Assembly: GCA_028564675.1 (NCBI GenBank)
Contig: JAOVVO010000214.1
Coordinates: forward strand, 1 to 64,000
Direction of reading: 5' to 3'
From: Onchocerca lupi
Lineage: Eukaryota; Nematoda; Chromadorea; Rhabditida; Onchocercidae
DNA: 64,000 bases
The notes below the pieces were generated by a model. It was not told where the DNA came from. It saw nothing but the letters and a program-made list of their open reading frames with translations, and did not search any database. A program made the position numbers and the translations under genes. Numbering within the stretch: the first letter of the stretch is position 1; each line of letters opens with the position of its first letter. Below, piece after piece: positions 14,301 through 24,682 of this stretch.

Positions 14301-17300
14301 TATCAAATATGTTTTCAAAATAATCATCTCTTTCTTAATTTCTTTTTTTTTCCGAAATTACCAGTAATATCAAATTTGACGTATTACATTTTTCAATCAT
14401 TTTTTCTCTTAGTTGAAATATGAAAAATTTACACAAAGTGAGACCAGATTACTGGCGATATTCTTGTTCCATAAACGATTTCCGTCAACTGAACCAACAA
14501 TCGCTTGTCCTGAAATGAAGGAAAAAAAGAGAAAAAACTACTGTAAATTATTAATTGATAGAATTTAAAAAAAAAAAAAGATAAAATTTCTACACTTCAT
14601 TAATTCTATATTGTGACAGTTTTCGATTTAAATTTTAAGATCATTTTCTTTGCCATAACTCAAATCTTCCAGTATATATATATGTTCATTGTTTCAAATC
14701 TTGAATCTTCGGAAATTTTTCACAGATTGCTTTGAAATTTTGAAAAAACTTTGAATTCGAATAGGCGAGCGTTTTTATACAAAGACAAAACATGCCTATA
14801 TACATACTTTTATATAGATGTCATACTTGTTACAGGTAAAAACGTTCTTTTTTTGAAATTACTTTTCTCTCATTCTCTCCATTTCTTCCCCTTGTTCATC
14901 TTCTCCTTTACCGTTTTTCTATTTTGCTTTTTTTTGCTCCTTTCACCCTCCTCCCTCCTAGCTATGTTTACCTTTTTATTCCCCTTCATCTATATTATTC
15001 TCTCAAATGGTATTTTGTAATATTTCTCAGGCAAGTGAGTCGCTTATTCATCAAATCCTGGGCACAAAGGTTTTTGTTCTCTCATCTTCCAATCTGCCAA
15101 TGGAACTTATTCATCGCATGAAATGTTAAGATTTATCGTAACTGCCAGGAATTTCAAAGGACTGAAGCTTGTGAGAATTATTCGTCGCTTATCTTTTATT
15201 CTAATAACCAATCTTTGTATGATTAATGTGTTGTAAGCTTCTACCGACTATCAATACCGAGAATTATCCATATAAAGAGGGGTTTTTCGAATTAACTAAT
15301 TGTATGTCATCGATCTGTCTATAATATCAGTATCTTCGAGCAATGTCTACAGAATCAGTGTTAGTGGCAGTTCAATCCCAGTTCAACTTCGAACATGATT
15401 TCGATAGCACAATCGACAGTTCACAGGAATATTAGCACTGATGGAGCGAAAGAGACCGAATAGTCAGAAAAGGAAAGTACGACAATATTCAAACGACTTC
15501 TAGCATCTTTTATTATCTACTGCGTATTGTTCGTTAAATCTTCGAAGTCTTTTTCCCCAACAAAGAGAAAATCATGATATAAAAAAAATATTAAAGTTCA
15601 AATAGCGCGAAATAGTTTCAAAGGGACCAGCAAGCCGTAAGGATAAACATGTTTACCGCCACAATGCTTCGATTCACAATTAAACAAAATGAGCTCAACC
15701 AATCGTAAGGCATGACTAAAAGACCAAGAGATTTAAAAAGTCAGTACTTCAGATGTTTAGTCACTTTTAGTCACACAGTTCAATAGCATCAGGAGTTCAA
15801 GTTTAAATCCATAAGTCAATTTCGGGGGACAGTTCGGCGACAGTAGAAGTCATAGTTCAACGACGGTCATGCACCCCAATCAAGATGAATGTTTATTTCT
15901 TCGCATACTGTTGGTAAATGTGCCTGGTCCAACCTCTTTTCAGCAATTGAGCAATATCAACGGCGTTTCACATGCCACTTTCCGTAGTGCATGTCAAGCT
16001 CTAGATTTATTGGAGAACGAAAGACACTAGGATTCATGCATTAATGACATATGCAATACGTCACATCTCAATTCAAATTCGCACATTGTTTGCAATCATA
16101 TTGACCTCCTTCATCTCCAACAGAGTTATGAAAGAAATATAAATCACATATGGCTGAAGAAGCTGAAGACATTTTCCGTTAAATATGCAATAAAAATTCA
16201 AATATGAACAATTACCAAAGATTTGTCTTTAAAAATCGCGAACAATGTTCTCAATCAATTGGGAATGCCATCACGAAATCGGTCAACTGCTGCTTCGTTC
16301 TGGAATTGCGTTGCGAAAAAAATTGCAGCATGACTGATCTTTTCCCATATGTGCAATCAAATATTCCTAAGCTAACGTTTGAGCAAAAAGGCATTTACGA
16401 TCAAATAATGCAAATTGTAAGTAAGGGGGTAGAAAAAATCTTCTTTTTAAATGCGCCAGGAGGAATCGGTAAAATATTTCTAATCAGACTGATTCTGGCA
16501 ACAATTCGATACCAAATTGACACAGCCTTAACTCTTGCATCGTCCAGAATAGCTGCAACATTGCTATCAGGTGGAAGATTTGCTGATTTTGTTTTGAAAT
16601 AGCCATTAGACATGCAATTCATTGAAACTCTAACTTGCAACATTCACAAAGCATTCGGCATGGGAAAGTATTGCAGAAGTGTAAATTTATTGTTTGGGAT
16701 GAATATATAATGACGCTCATAAAATCAGTCGAGGCTCTTGATCGATCATCGAGAGATTTGAGCGGAAATATCAGACCATTAGGGAACTCATTAATATTGA
16801 TTGCAGGAGATTTTAACATTACTTGTTATTCCTCGATTGACACCAGCGGAAGAAATAAATGATTGCCTGAAATATCTACTTTGTGGCGACATGTAAAGAC
16901 GTTAAAATTAACTACGAATATGCGGTGTCCAGTTACAAAATGATCGATCAGTATATTCTCACATCAATTGCCAGAAGTTGGAAACGGAAAGGTGCTGGTT
17001 GATCTATCTTTGATCTAATTCAGGGCGAATTTCATTGTCTCATAACTTCTGCAATCTAGTAACGCCAAAAGAAGTGTTGGTTGAGAAAGTATTTCCCGAT
17101 ATTCGAAAAAATTATAAGAATCACGATTAGCTGGGTGAATGAGCTATTCTTTAGGCCAAAAACGAAGACGTCGACGAACTTAACAATATTATTCAGCCTA
17201 ACATTCAAAGCGAGGCAGTCACAGATAAGTCCGTCAAAACTGTTGATAAAGCGGTTAATTATAAAACAGAATATCTGAGTTCACTCAATCTGCCAGGAAT

Positions 17301-20007
17301 GCCATCGCACATACTGCAATTGAAAATCGACGTGCCAATTATCATGTTACGAAATATCAGTCAGGCGAAACCTTGCAACGGTACGCAGTTTGCAGAAAAA
17401 AGTTAGTGAGCAACGTCGTACAAGCAAAAATCTTGAGAGAACCTTTCAAAGGTGAAGATGTCCTGATTTCCTGCATTCCTATGATTGTAACGGATATGTC
17501 ATATCACTTTAATTGCATTTCCAATTCGATTGGCATTTGCAACTCCATCATCAACAAAGCTCAGGGCTAATCTTTAGAATTTTGCGGTTTAGATCGATAG
17601 GCGGATTGCTTCTCCAAGTGGACAATTATATGTTTCCTGTTCTAGAGTTGGCAAACCAAATAATTTCTAAATCTTAATAAGAAATATTGCATACTCACAA
17701 GCGAACTTAAACATATTAGAAACGTGCGCTTTCTCTTTTCTTGCCTTACTACTTACCAGGCTGAGCAACAACGTGTGTGTATAAAAAGTGTTAAAAAACA
17801 TGCGCATATTCGAATTCAACGTTATGCTAAAATTTTGAAGCAATAAGTAAAAATTTTCGGATATCTAAGATTTCGAAATATAGATAAGGAGAGTGTTTAA
17901 GAAATTTTCAAGAATTTTCGGAGATTTTACATTTTGAACGAACGAAAATTAACATTTTTATATATCTAGACTAACTGAACGGAGGAGCGTATGCATATAT
18001 ATATACCTTTTATGCGTAATAAAAATTGAAATTTTCTCAATAATTTTTTAAATGGAAAAAGAAAAAATCAGTACTTCATTATGTTTTCCATGTTTATCTA
18101 TCATTTATCCTAACTTCCATGCATCATTTCATGGATTAATTTTGATTATCAAATAGAGAGTTTTCTTTTGTCAGTAAAAATAATTAGAAAAATGATATTC
18201 TGATAGTACAATGATATTTATTTTAAAGTTGAAACAATTAAGGCAAGATTTAATTATTATTTGAATGACAAAAATTAATTTTAAAAATAACTTTTCTTCT
18301 TATCTGTTAGTTCTGATAATCAAATAGAAAATCTTCCATTTCTTTTGTCAGTAATAATAGATTAAAAAAGTAGTAAATAGATTGTTCAAATGACCCATAT
18401 TATAATAGAACAGTGTTGCTTATTTTAAAATTGAAGCAATTAAAATCAGGTTTAATTTTTTTTTCTGATAATAACCAATTTCAGTATAATTAGATTACAA
18501 ACCATCCTCATAAGCGATCGCAATTTTAGAACCATTATGACTCCATTCCATACCGACTACACTTGATTTATTCCTCTTATTGATCATTTCTTCATACCAG
18601 CTATCACTTTGTGTTAACCAAACAATTATCAAACCATTGCTGTCACATGTTGTCAACTTTTGGCAAGATTCATTCCATTTCGCTATATGAACAGCACCTG
18701 AATGTCCATCTAAATTTTGATTCATCGATAAATTGGTCGGTATTGATGATGGTGACGCATTCTGACTCACTGCAAATTTTCTTTATCCTCATCACTGAAC
18801 TTGTCATAATTGATTGTATTACATTCAAGTAATTTGTGCATATTTCAAATAGCTTTTTAATACTGGAAAAGAAAGAGAGGAATTTTAAAGTTTGAAATTA
18901 ACTCTAGTTAAGAACCACATGCCTTACTGTTTTCTTAATTAATTTCGAAATTTAAAATTAATTATATTAAAAATCGTATACTCCATGATTTTATAAATTT
19001 TAAAGTTTGTAAATAATTTTGGTCAAAAATTACATACCTTGTGACTTTCTGAATTTCAAAGTTTGAAATTAACCTCAATGAAAAATCAAATTCTTTATGA
19101 TTTTAAAAGTTTTAAAATTTGAAATTAACCTCAGTCAAGAATTACTTATTTTATAACCTCACAAACTTCAAAATTCGGAATTAACCTTAGTTTGAAGATT
19201 TGTAAACTTCATGGTTTTTCAATCTTTATAACAATGGGAATGTAATCATTTGTTGCATTTCTTTTTATTCATTCGGATGGAAATTCCAAATATTTTGTAT
19301 TATTTCTGTTTAATAGACTTCAGTGAAAACTAAAACAAAACAAAATAAATAAGAACTGAAACATTACTGACATGAATTTGCTGGTAGTTTGAGAATTTTC
19401 AAAAGTCCATCATTTCCCCCGGCCGCAATATATCCCGATGTTTTCATCCATGATACACAATGTAGCTTAGTATTATTTGGTATTGAAATCTGCAAATATT
19501 ACACTTGGAAAAAAAAAATCTCATCTAGAATTCGATTAATTGAAATTCAAGAGCAATTTTTTTTTAAAGCGAATAAGACTTGTAATCAATCATCTACAGA
19601 ATTATGAGTCAGCAATCCTTTTATAAATAATTTCGACTGTCATTCTCCTGTTTTATTCCTTTTTCAATTTTTTATGACTATAAAAGAAGAAAAAAAAACA
19701 AGGTTTTGCAATTTAGTGGATGACAAAATATTTCATAGAGAAGTATTTATGATGCTACTGTCATCATAATGCAATTTCATCATCACTGGACGTCATCAGT
19801 TATAAGATTGTTAATTTTTGCAAACAAATCGAAGAAAATATGCAAAGTTTCATTACTTAATGAATGAAAAAATATAAACAAAAAAAAAAAAAACATTTGT
19901 AATAAAATCGAGAAAAAATAAAAAAAATTTTTTTCTCTATTTAAAAAAAAAAAAAAAAACTAGGTGAATTAAAATTTTACCTTTTTACTTAAATATACAA
20001 ATATCAT
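4439..20007 (-). CDS. ifta-1: WDR35 / IFT121, intraflagellar transport complex A subunit (ifta-1 orthologue)
   Basis: Retrograde IFT subunit of complex A in cilia: N-terminal WD40 propellers, C-terminal TPR-like solenoid and a Cys-rich end. Exons: 20007-19981, 19489-19372, 18769-18503, 14509-14433, 14259-14124, 13944-13862, 13638-13566, 13423-13281, 12930-12805, 12380-12195, 11948-11749, 11552-11489, 11255-11202, 10899-10678, 10134-9937, 9789-9583, 9424-9192, 8922-8790, 8465-8403, 7871-7739, 7251-7169, 6637-6500, 5829-5694, 5221-5135, 4914-4785, 4685-4439. These sum to 3564 bp (1187 aa plus stop), all phases agree, and vertebrate WDR35 is about the same length. Family signatures: YLSKKISIPNN at the N-terminus, [51 protein letters not shown], and the C-terminal Cys pairs in [29 protein letters not shown] and FCPLCHG. 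Weak points: intron 6 lacks an AG acceptor, and the exon 10 donor is GTTGCT. Confidence 0.95.
11349..11389. repeat. (AT)n microsatellite in WDR35 intron 12
   Basis: About 20 uninterrupted AT dinucleotides between exons 13 and 12. Likely length-polymorphic. Confidence 0.95.
15860..17730 (+). pseudogene. Decayed Helitron Rep/Pif1-helicase sequence inside WDR35 intron 3
   Basis: Plus-strand translation in several frames matches the C-terminal half of nematode Helitron proteins. Around 15870-16010 it reads [19 protein letters not shown] and later [18 protein letters not shown]. At 16370-16600 the Pif1-like helicase Walker A region reads [14 protein letters not shown] (consensus GGxGKT, here GIGKI). 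Walker B lies near 16690 (KFIVWDE), then LILIAGDF at about 16800. Near 17290 it reads [19 protein letters not shown] with shifts, and a late helicase motif near 17590-17650 ([16 protein letters not shown] frame, related to CSRVGKP). Stops and frameshifts break it many times, so it is dead. It is antisense to the host gene. Helitron termini (5' TC, 3' hairpin plus CTRR) were not located. Confidence 0.85.
18025..18480. repeat. Dispersed repeat A, copy 1 with an extra half unit
   Basis: The block 18025-18290 aligns with 31275-31640; shared words include CTCAATAATTTTTTAAATG, TTTGTCAGTAAAAATAATT and GCAAGATTTAATTATTA. Its right half recurs directly downstream at about 18300-18460, so three half-unit copies exist in the window. 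Lies in WDR35 intron 3, next to exon 3. Confidence 0.8.
18880..19225. repeat. Degenerate ~57-bp tandem array, about 6 units, in WDR35 intron 2
   Basis: Units begin near 18880, 18945, 19000, 19057, 19112 and 19168. Each contains a version of TTTAAAGTTTGAAATTAACC followed by a T/A-rich tail ending near TATGATTTTA. Units are diverged but clearly related. Confidence 0.75.
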
Positions 20008-20125
20008 AGACGATTTATTTTTTGCGAATGATGGAAAAAATTAAAGTTCGAATTATTGATTATTGAGTATTCTTTTACCAAGCTGAATTAGCTGCAAATG
20101 TCTGCCCTTTTCCTCTTGATATTTA

Positions 20126-20139
20126 GTTACCATAGCAAT
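20126..20139 (-). promoter_or_regulatory. X-box (RFX/DAF-19 site) upstream of WDR35
   Basis: On the gene strand the site reads ATTGCTATGGTAAC. This fits the nematode X-box consensus RYYNYYATRRNRAC at all 14 positions. It lies about 120 bp upstream of the WDR35 ATG, within the range seen for C. elegans ciliary and IFT genes controlled by DAF-19. The match was read by eye; no genome-wide background was computed. Confidence 0.82.
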
Positions 20140-20514
20140 CACTCTTTCATTTGGCTAGATATTTGCATAGCATTAATTCAGAACACTCAATAATTCGTAA
20201 ACAGTGATGAAACTAAGAAAAAAAATTAAAATCTGATTAAAAAAATAAACCTTGCTGATAACTACGGAAACATTTACATATGCATATAGTAATAGATATA
20301 AAAAGAAAATTCTTTCAAAGTTCATTTTTATTTTTGACAAAATGAATCCTTTTTTGAGCTATAAAAATACTTGTTTTTTTTGGCAATTTGAAAATTCGAT
20401 AATATTTTCTTCAACTATTAAAAGAAAGAAATATTCATTCATGTTCGAAGCATTCATTGCTCTGTATATTTCACTAAACTTAACTCAATTTCATAAATCC
20501 AATTTTGAATAAGC

Positions 20515-20830
20515 TTAAAACGAGAAATTATCTAATAAATTTTGAAAATTTTTTTTATTGAATGAAATAATATGGAGATGAATGTTAAAAATTACAATTT
20601 TGCAGGAAAGATTTTTAAAGAGAGAAATCGAAAACACTTGTTTGATCATATATGACGAAAACTGGAAGTTATTTTTAAAATTTGTCAATTTCGAATTTTT
20701 TGATCTTTTCTACTTTTTGAATATTTGAAAGCATTATTCGATGACGTAATCGTTAACAGTCCGAAGAATATTTAGCTTAATGTCATGCATGTCAAATCGC
20801 CGTAAAGCGATCGTAAAGCGATTGTCAAAT
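20515..20830. repeat. Dispersed repeat B, copy 1
   Basis: Aligns with 31735-32060: shared words include TTGATCATAT, AATTTCGAATTTTTT, GACGTAATCGTTAA, CCGAAGAATATTTAGCT and AAATCGCCGTAAAG. This copy ends in a short local expansion of GTAAAGCGAT and AAATCGCCGTAA words. Confidence 0.8.
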
Positions 20831-21084
20831 CGCCGTAACCGTAAAGCCGTAAATTTTTGCACCAAAATCTTAGCATTATGCATTACAAAAGTGAAATAAA
20901 ACCGAATAAATTTTTGGAAAGCATATTGAATGTAAAAATAAAAACTATGAATTTTGATCAATTTCGCTTTTAAAGTGAATAAACTGGGAAATTAATCTTT
21001 CTTGCATGCTCTATGAATCGAAAGTAATTTTTTGATAATCAATTTTGTTAAATTTGCAGTAATTTGCGATATATTTTTAGAAAA

Positions 21085-21545
21085 TTTTGCTCAGCACCTA
21101 TGATTCTGTAAATACTTATATAATTTTCCCAAAGCTGACGACTAACTGCGTATATTGGTCAAGTTTTTTATTTAAATGTACCAAAAAGTATACTTTTAAC
21201 GAAATTTCTGCCGATTCATTTTTCACCTTTTTTGCAAATTTTCGCAAACTTTTTATTTGCTTATTTTGTGATTAACCAAATAAACTTTTGCATATGCGAA
21301 ATCGGATGGATAGATATCAGTATTTTATTGTTTTATCACTCATGGCTCTCTCACAATTTATATCCTTACACTGAAATTGATATAATATCCATCTGACACT
21401 GACAATGTTTTTTCCTGTTGACAGCAATAGTGGTTTCTGGTTCGCTGACTCACTGTTATGTTCGGAAAGCATTATTCTGAAATGTAAAAATTTGGAAAAA
21501 ATTGTCGCTCGAATTGTGCTGCGAGTCAGCTGAATGATAATACGT
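21085..21545. repeat. Dispersed repeat C, copy 1
   Basis: Aligns along its length with 24885-25355. Matching words in order: CATAAACTTTTTATT-like segment, GC(G/A)AAATCGG, TG(T/C)TGACAG(C/T)AA, TGGTTTCTG, AAAATTGTC(G/A)CTC and GAGCTGAATG-like end. Probably an old non-autonomous element. Confidence 0.78.
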
Positions 21546-22699
21546 TTTCAAAAATATGTTTTCATCGTCAAATCCTATAGAAACATTCATTTCGAGAAAA
21601 TTTACAAACTATTTTTAATAGAAAGTTAAACTACTATTTCAGATGTCGCTAGAGATTCAAATTTGAATTTACGCTTGCAATCTCTTGTAATATTGAATCC
21701 ATCCCGAGTGCAATTGCAATAATATAATAGATTAGTAAAGAAACAAAAGAGCGAACAGCTATAATGACGACTTTGAAATTATACATTTAATTAATGGAAA
21801 CTATCTTCAGAAGTTTTTCTGATACTATGATCAAATTTCATTCAGAATTACATCATCACTATAGCGATAAACGATAACTTTGAAATATAGCTTCATTGTA
21901 AATACGTGATGCCTTGTGCTGAAATTATTTTTGTTAAGATGTTCCAAATGGCAAGAATTTCCTATAGCGACATTTAATTGAGGTTCAATAATTTCGCTTA
22001 AAAGTGTTTTCTTTTGGCATTTAAAGTTGAAGCAATGATTTCTTTTTTTATATTCAAATTTTTCAGAAAACAGATTCGCAGTTTAAAAAGATATGAAATG
22101 GATAAATATAGAATATTGAACAGATCAGAAAAAAAAATTAAAGCAAAGAACTGCTTTTGTCCAAAAATAACTTCAAGTATCATAATCAGATCATCAAGCT
22201 TTTACCATTTCTTGGGCTGTCGATCTGCTCACCATTCTGTTCATCTGATTTTCTCACTTAGATTATTTTTTTCTCCTGCAGATAAGATCCTTTGCAAGGA
22301 CAGTGGATTTTGAAGCAGATTCTGCAGCTGAAATATGACTTAAGGATCAGTGATTCATCTTAGTTAATTAGAGATCATAGAGATCATGATTTTTATTTTG
22401 TATTTTGACATCAACTTATTAAAACCGTATTAAGTTGATGTATTGAATTAAGTCAGGTTAAAAAGTACAAATTTCGTAGCATCAAAAATGCATAACTTGA
22501 ATAATTAAATCTCAAGTATGGAGCAACTATAACATAAATTCCTAGATCTTTTTCAAGATAGGAAGTGTCCTGTCAATTCCATTAATTTCTCTACTATACA
22601 TTTTGACATCCATTTAAACTTGTCCTAAAGATTGCGCCATCTTCTCAGTAGTCATTTACGAGCTACATATGAAAAAATACCGCGAGGCAACCACTATCC

Positions 22700-23290
22700 G
22701 TCATGAAGTAACGTTATCAGATCACTGCTGTTATCACTCTGTGTCACTGAAATCGCGAGGATAAAAGAAGAAAATTAGTGATTTCTTTGTTTTAAATTTG
22801 ACATTGCACATTCGATGTACTCGATTATGAAATGATTTTTTGTCAATCAATTTAATGAGCTTTAAAGAAAGCTCTCTTTCCTCTTGCGCTAGCCACAAGC
22901 GCAATGTCATGCGCACCAAAGGTGCATGCTCCTGAGACAACAAAGAATCTTTATCCTCCATTCACGAAGAAGATGAGGGTCCTGAGTGCAAAAATCATTT
23001 CAACGAATAAGCTGCCATCAGCTCAGTCGGATGGTCCAGCTCATGTGGTATATCAATTTTTCTTCTTTGCGTAATCCTATCTTCTCCCTTTTTTGTATTA
23101 TAATTTCTTCATAAAAGTTGTCCTCTGATATTGTTGAAATTTTATTGTCGATGCAATTGTTTTAATAGTTACTGCGTACGTTGATTGACAAATTAATCAT
23201 AATAAAGGTTTAATTACCCAAGTTTGAGATTCGTTTTCAAGTGAGTAAACAACCAAATTAAAGAAACTGTGAAAACTAAAGAATAGAATT
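22700..23290 (+). repeat. Possible 5' LTR remnant of the BEL/Pao element
   Basis: Shares ordered, diverged motifs with 29740-30160: CTCTCTTTCCTCTTGCGCTAG against CTCTCTCATGCGCTAG; CGGATGGTCCAGCTCATGTGG against TGGATGTTTTGGCTCGGGTATGGG; AATAAAGGTTTAATTACCCAAG against AACAAAGCCTTAATTATCCAAG. It may instead be a solo LTR of a related family. Boundaries are approximate. Confidence 0.4.
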
Positions 23291-24213
23291 CAACCTCTTA
23301 TTTTGTCACGATCAAAAAGAAAAAAGCGACAACCTGAAATGATCGGGTAATAATGCTGTAAGTGATAGAACATTGCAAGTCAGATCGAACAGCTATTTAT
23401 CATGAAGACATTCAGATTAGCGAAACTTTCATCTTTCAATCATTGATTTTACCACATCACATAAATCTGTTTTAGATTGCCGTTTATCAAATGAAACTAT
23501 ATCACTAAGCATATATTTTTGTTAATTTAAGTAGTGCACCGATTTTTTAAAAATTTCAATTGCAATTTTTTGGAAATTATTGTGTTGTATGCATAAAATA
23601 ATTATTGTTTTTTTAAACATTTTGTTAGTGAAATTACCATAAAATGAATATCACACATCGTTAAATTGAAACTAATCAAATCAAATAGCCAATTAATCAA
23701 ATATCGGATTTTTTCTGAGGAATAAAAAAAACTAAATAAAAAAAGGATAAAAAAAAATTTATCTCATTGAATTACGCATTTGTTAATTTGACTTCGAATG
23801 ATTGCAAAATGAAAATTGAAATCGATTGCATTGAGGCAAAAATTATTAACACCAAAAATGTTGACAATAACAAATTTCAATTTTATTCAACAACAAACAT
23901 CACCGCAATGAATAAAGCAGATAAATCATTTTTCAATATTTCTCTTTTGTTTTTTTTTTTTGCTTTTTTATGAATTTCTTAATCGATGAGCGCTCATAAA
24001 CAGCTTAAATTTCTCGTTGGATCGCATTAGCAATCGTAAAATTGATCCGAGGCATACGTCTACAACAAAAAATTCAATCAGAGATGAATAGATAAATTCC
24101 TTGACATATTCTATAATTGTTTCTTTTCATAAATTTTTCAAAATTTCATGATTTTATGGCCGCTGGAAGCGAGCAATAAGGACCGTATTTGCAAAAAAAA
24201 AAAATCATAAAAT

Positions 24214-24682
24214 TTACCTCAATGGTATCATTTGCGTATTGGTATAATTTTCCGAGAGATTCGAATTGACCCATCTTTCAAGATTAAAATCAGTAGTGGT
24301 TTCATCATCTGAGGAAATATCATCGTCCGTGGAAGTGTCATAGTCGTCGCTAATGTCGTCATTTAAGTTGTTCATGCCAAAGTTGTAAAAATCCTGAATA
24401 GATTTTCAGTTTCTTCAAAACTGGTTGAAAACCAAGAATTTCTCCTTTTATTTAATATCAATGAGGTAACGCTTCAGCAAATTGTTTATATTTGATCATC
24501 ATTGTTTTTTAGATGATATTAAACACAAAATTTCTATTTTAACCGAGCCAATTTGGTAGAAAATATTTGCAACGGTGTGAACTTTAATAAATTACCTGAA
24601 ACTTTCTCGGCGATCTTGCCAACAACATCGATACGTTGAAAATGCAAAGCAGTAATACTGACGTGAAAAACGAGCTTTTCAT
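24214..24682 (-). CDS. Putative small secreted acidic protein, 88 aa, two exons
   Basis: Exon 1 (24682-24596) starts MKSSFFTSVLLLCIFNVSMLL, a textbook signal peptide, and ends at a CAG/GTAATT donor. Exon 2 starts at 24393 after a TTCAG acceptor in the same phase and reads to TAA at 24216-24214. The mature part is rich in Asp, Ser and Thr (motifs NDDISDDYDTSTDDD and SDDETTTD), ends NTQMIPLR and has one NYT glycosylation site. A donor-like GTAAAT overlaps the stop, so a further exon is possible. Filarial ALT larval proteins share the plan of signal peptide plus acidic stretch, but their Cys-rich C-terminal domain is not seen here, so no family is assigned. It sits between repeats and may lie within the retrotransposon span, which lowers confidence. 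Confidence 0.5.

Larger units (their letters stand above)
20140..24213. other. Repeat-rich non-coding interval
   Basis: Contains dispersed repeat B copy 1 (20515-20830), dispersed repeat C copy 1 (21085-21545) and a possible LTR remnant (22700-23290). The open frames at 22014-22313 and 22734-22961 have no family resemblance or splice support. No gene is supported. Confidence 0.6.

Noticed and set aside
14751..15121. Two overlapping plus frames rich in Phe and Leu
   Set aside because: Translated pyrimidine-rich DNA in WDR35 intron 3; no splice or family support.
22014..22313. 99-codon plus frame
   Set aside because: No domain, no start context; sits between dispersed repeats in A+T-rich DNA.
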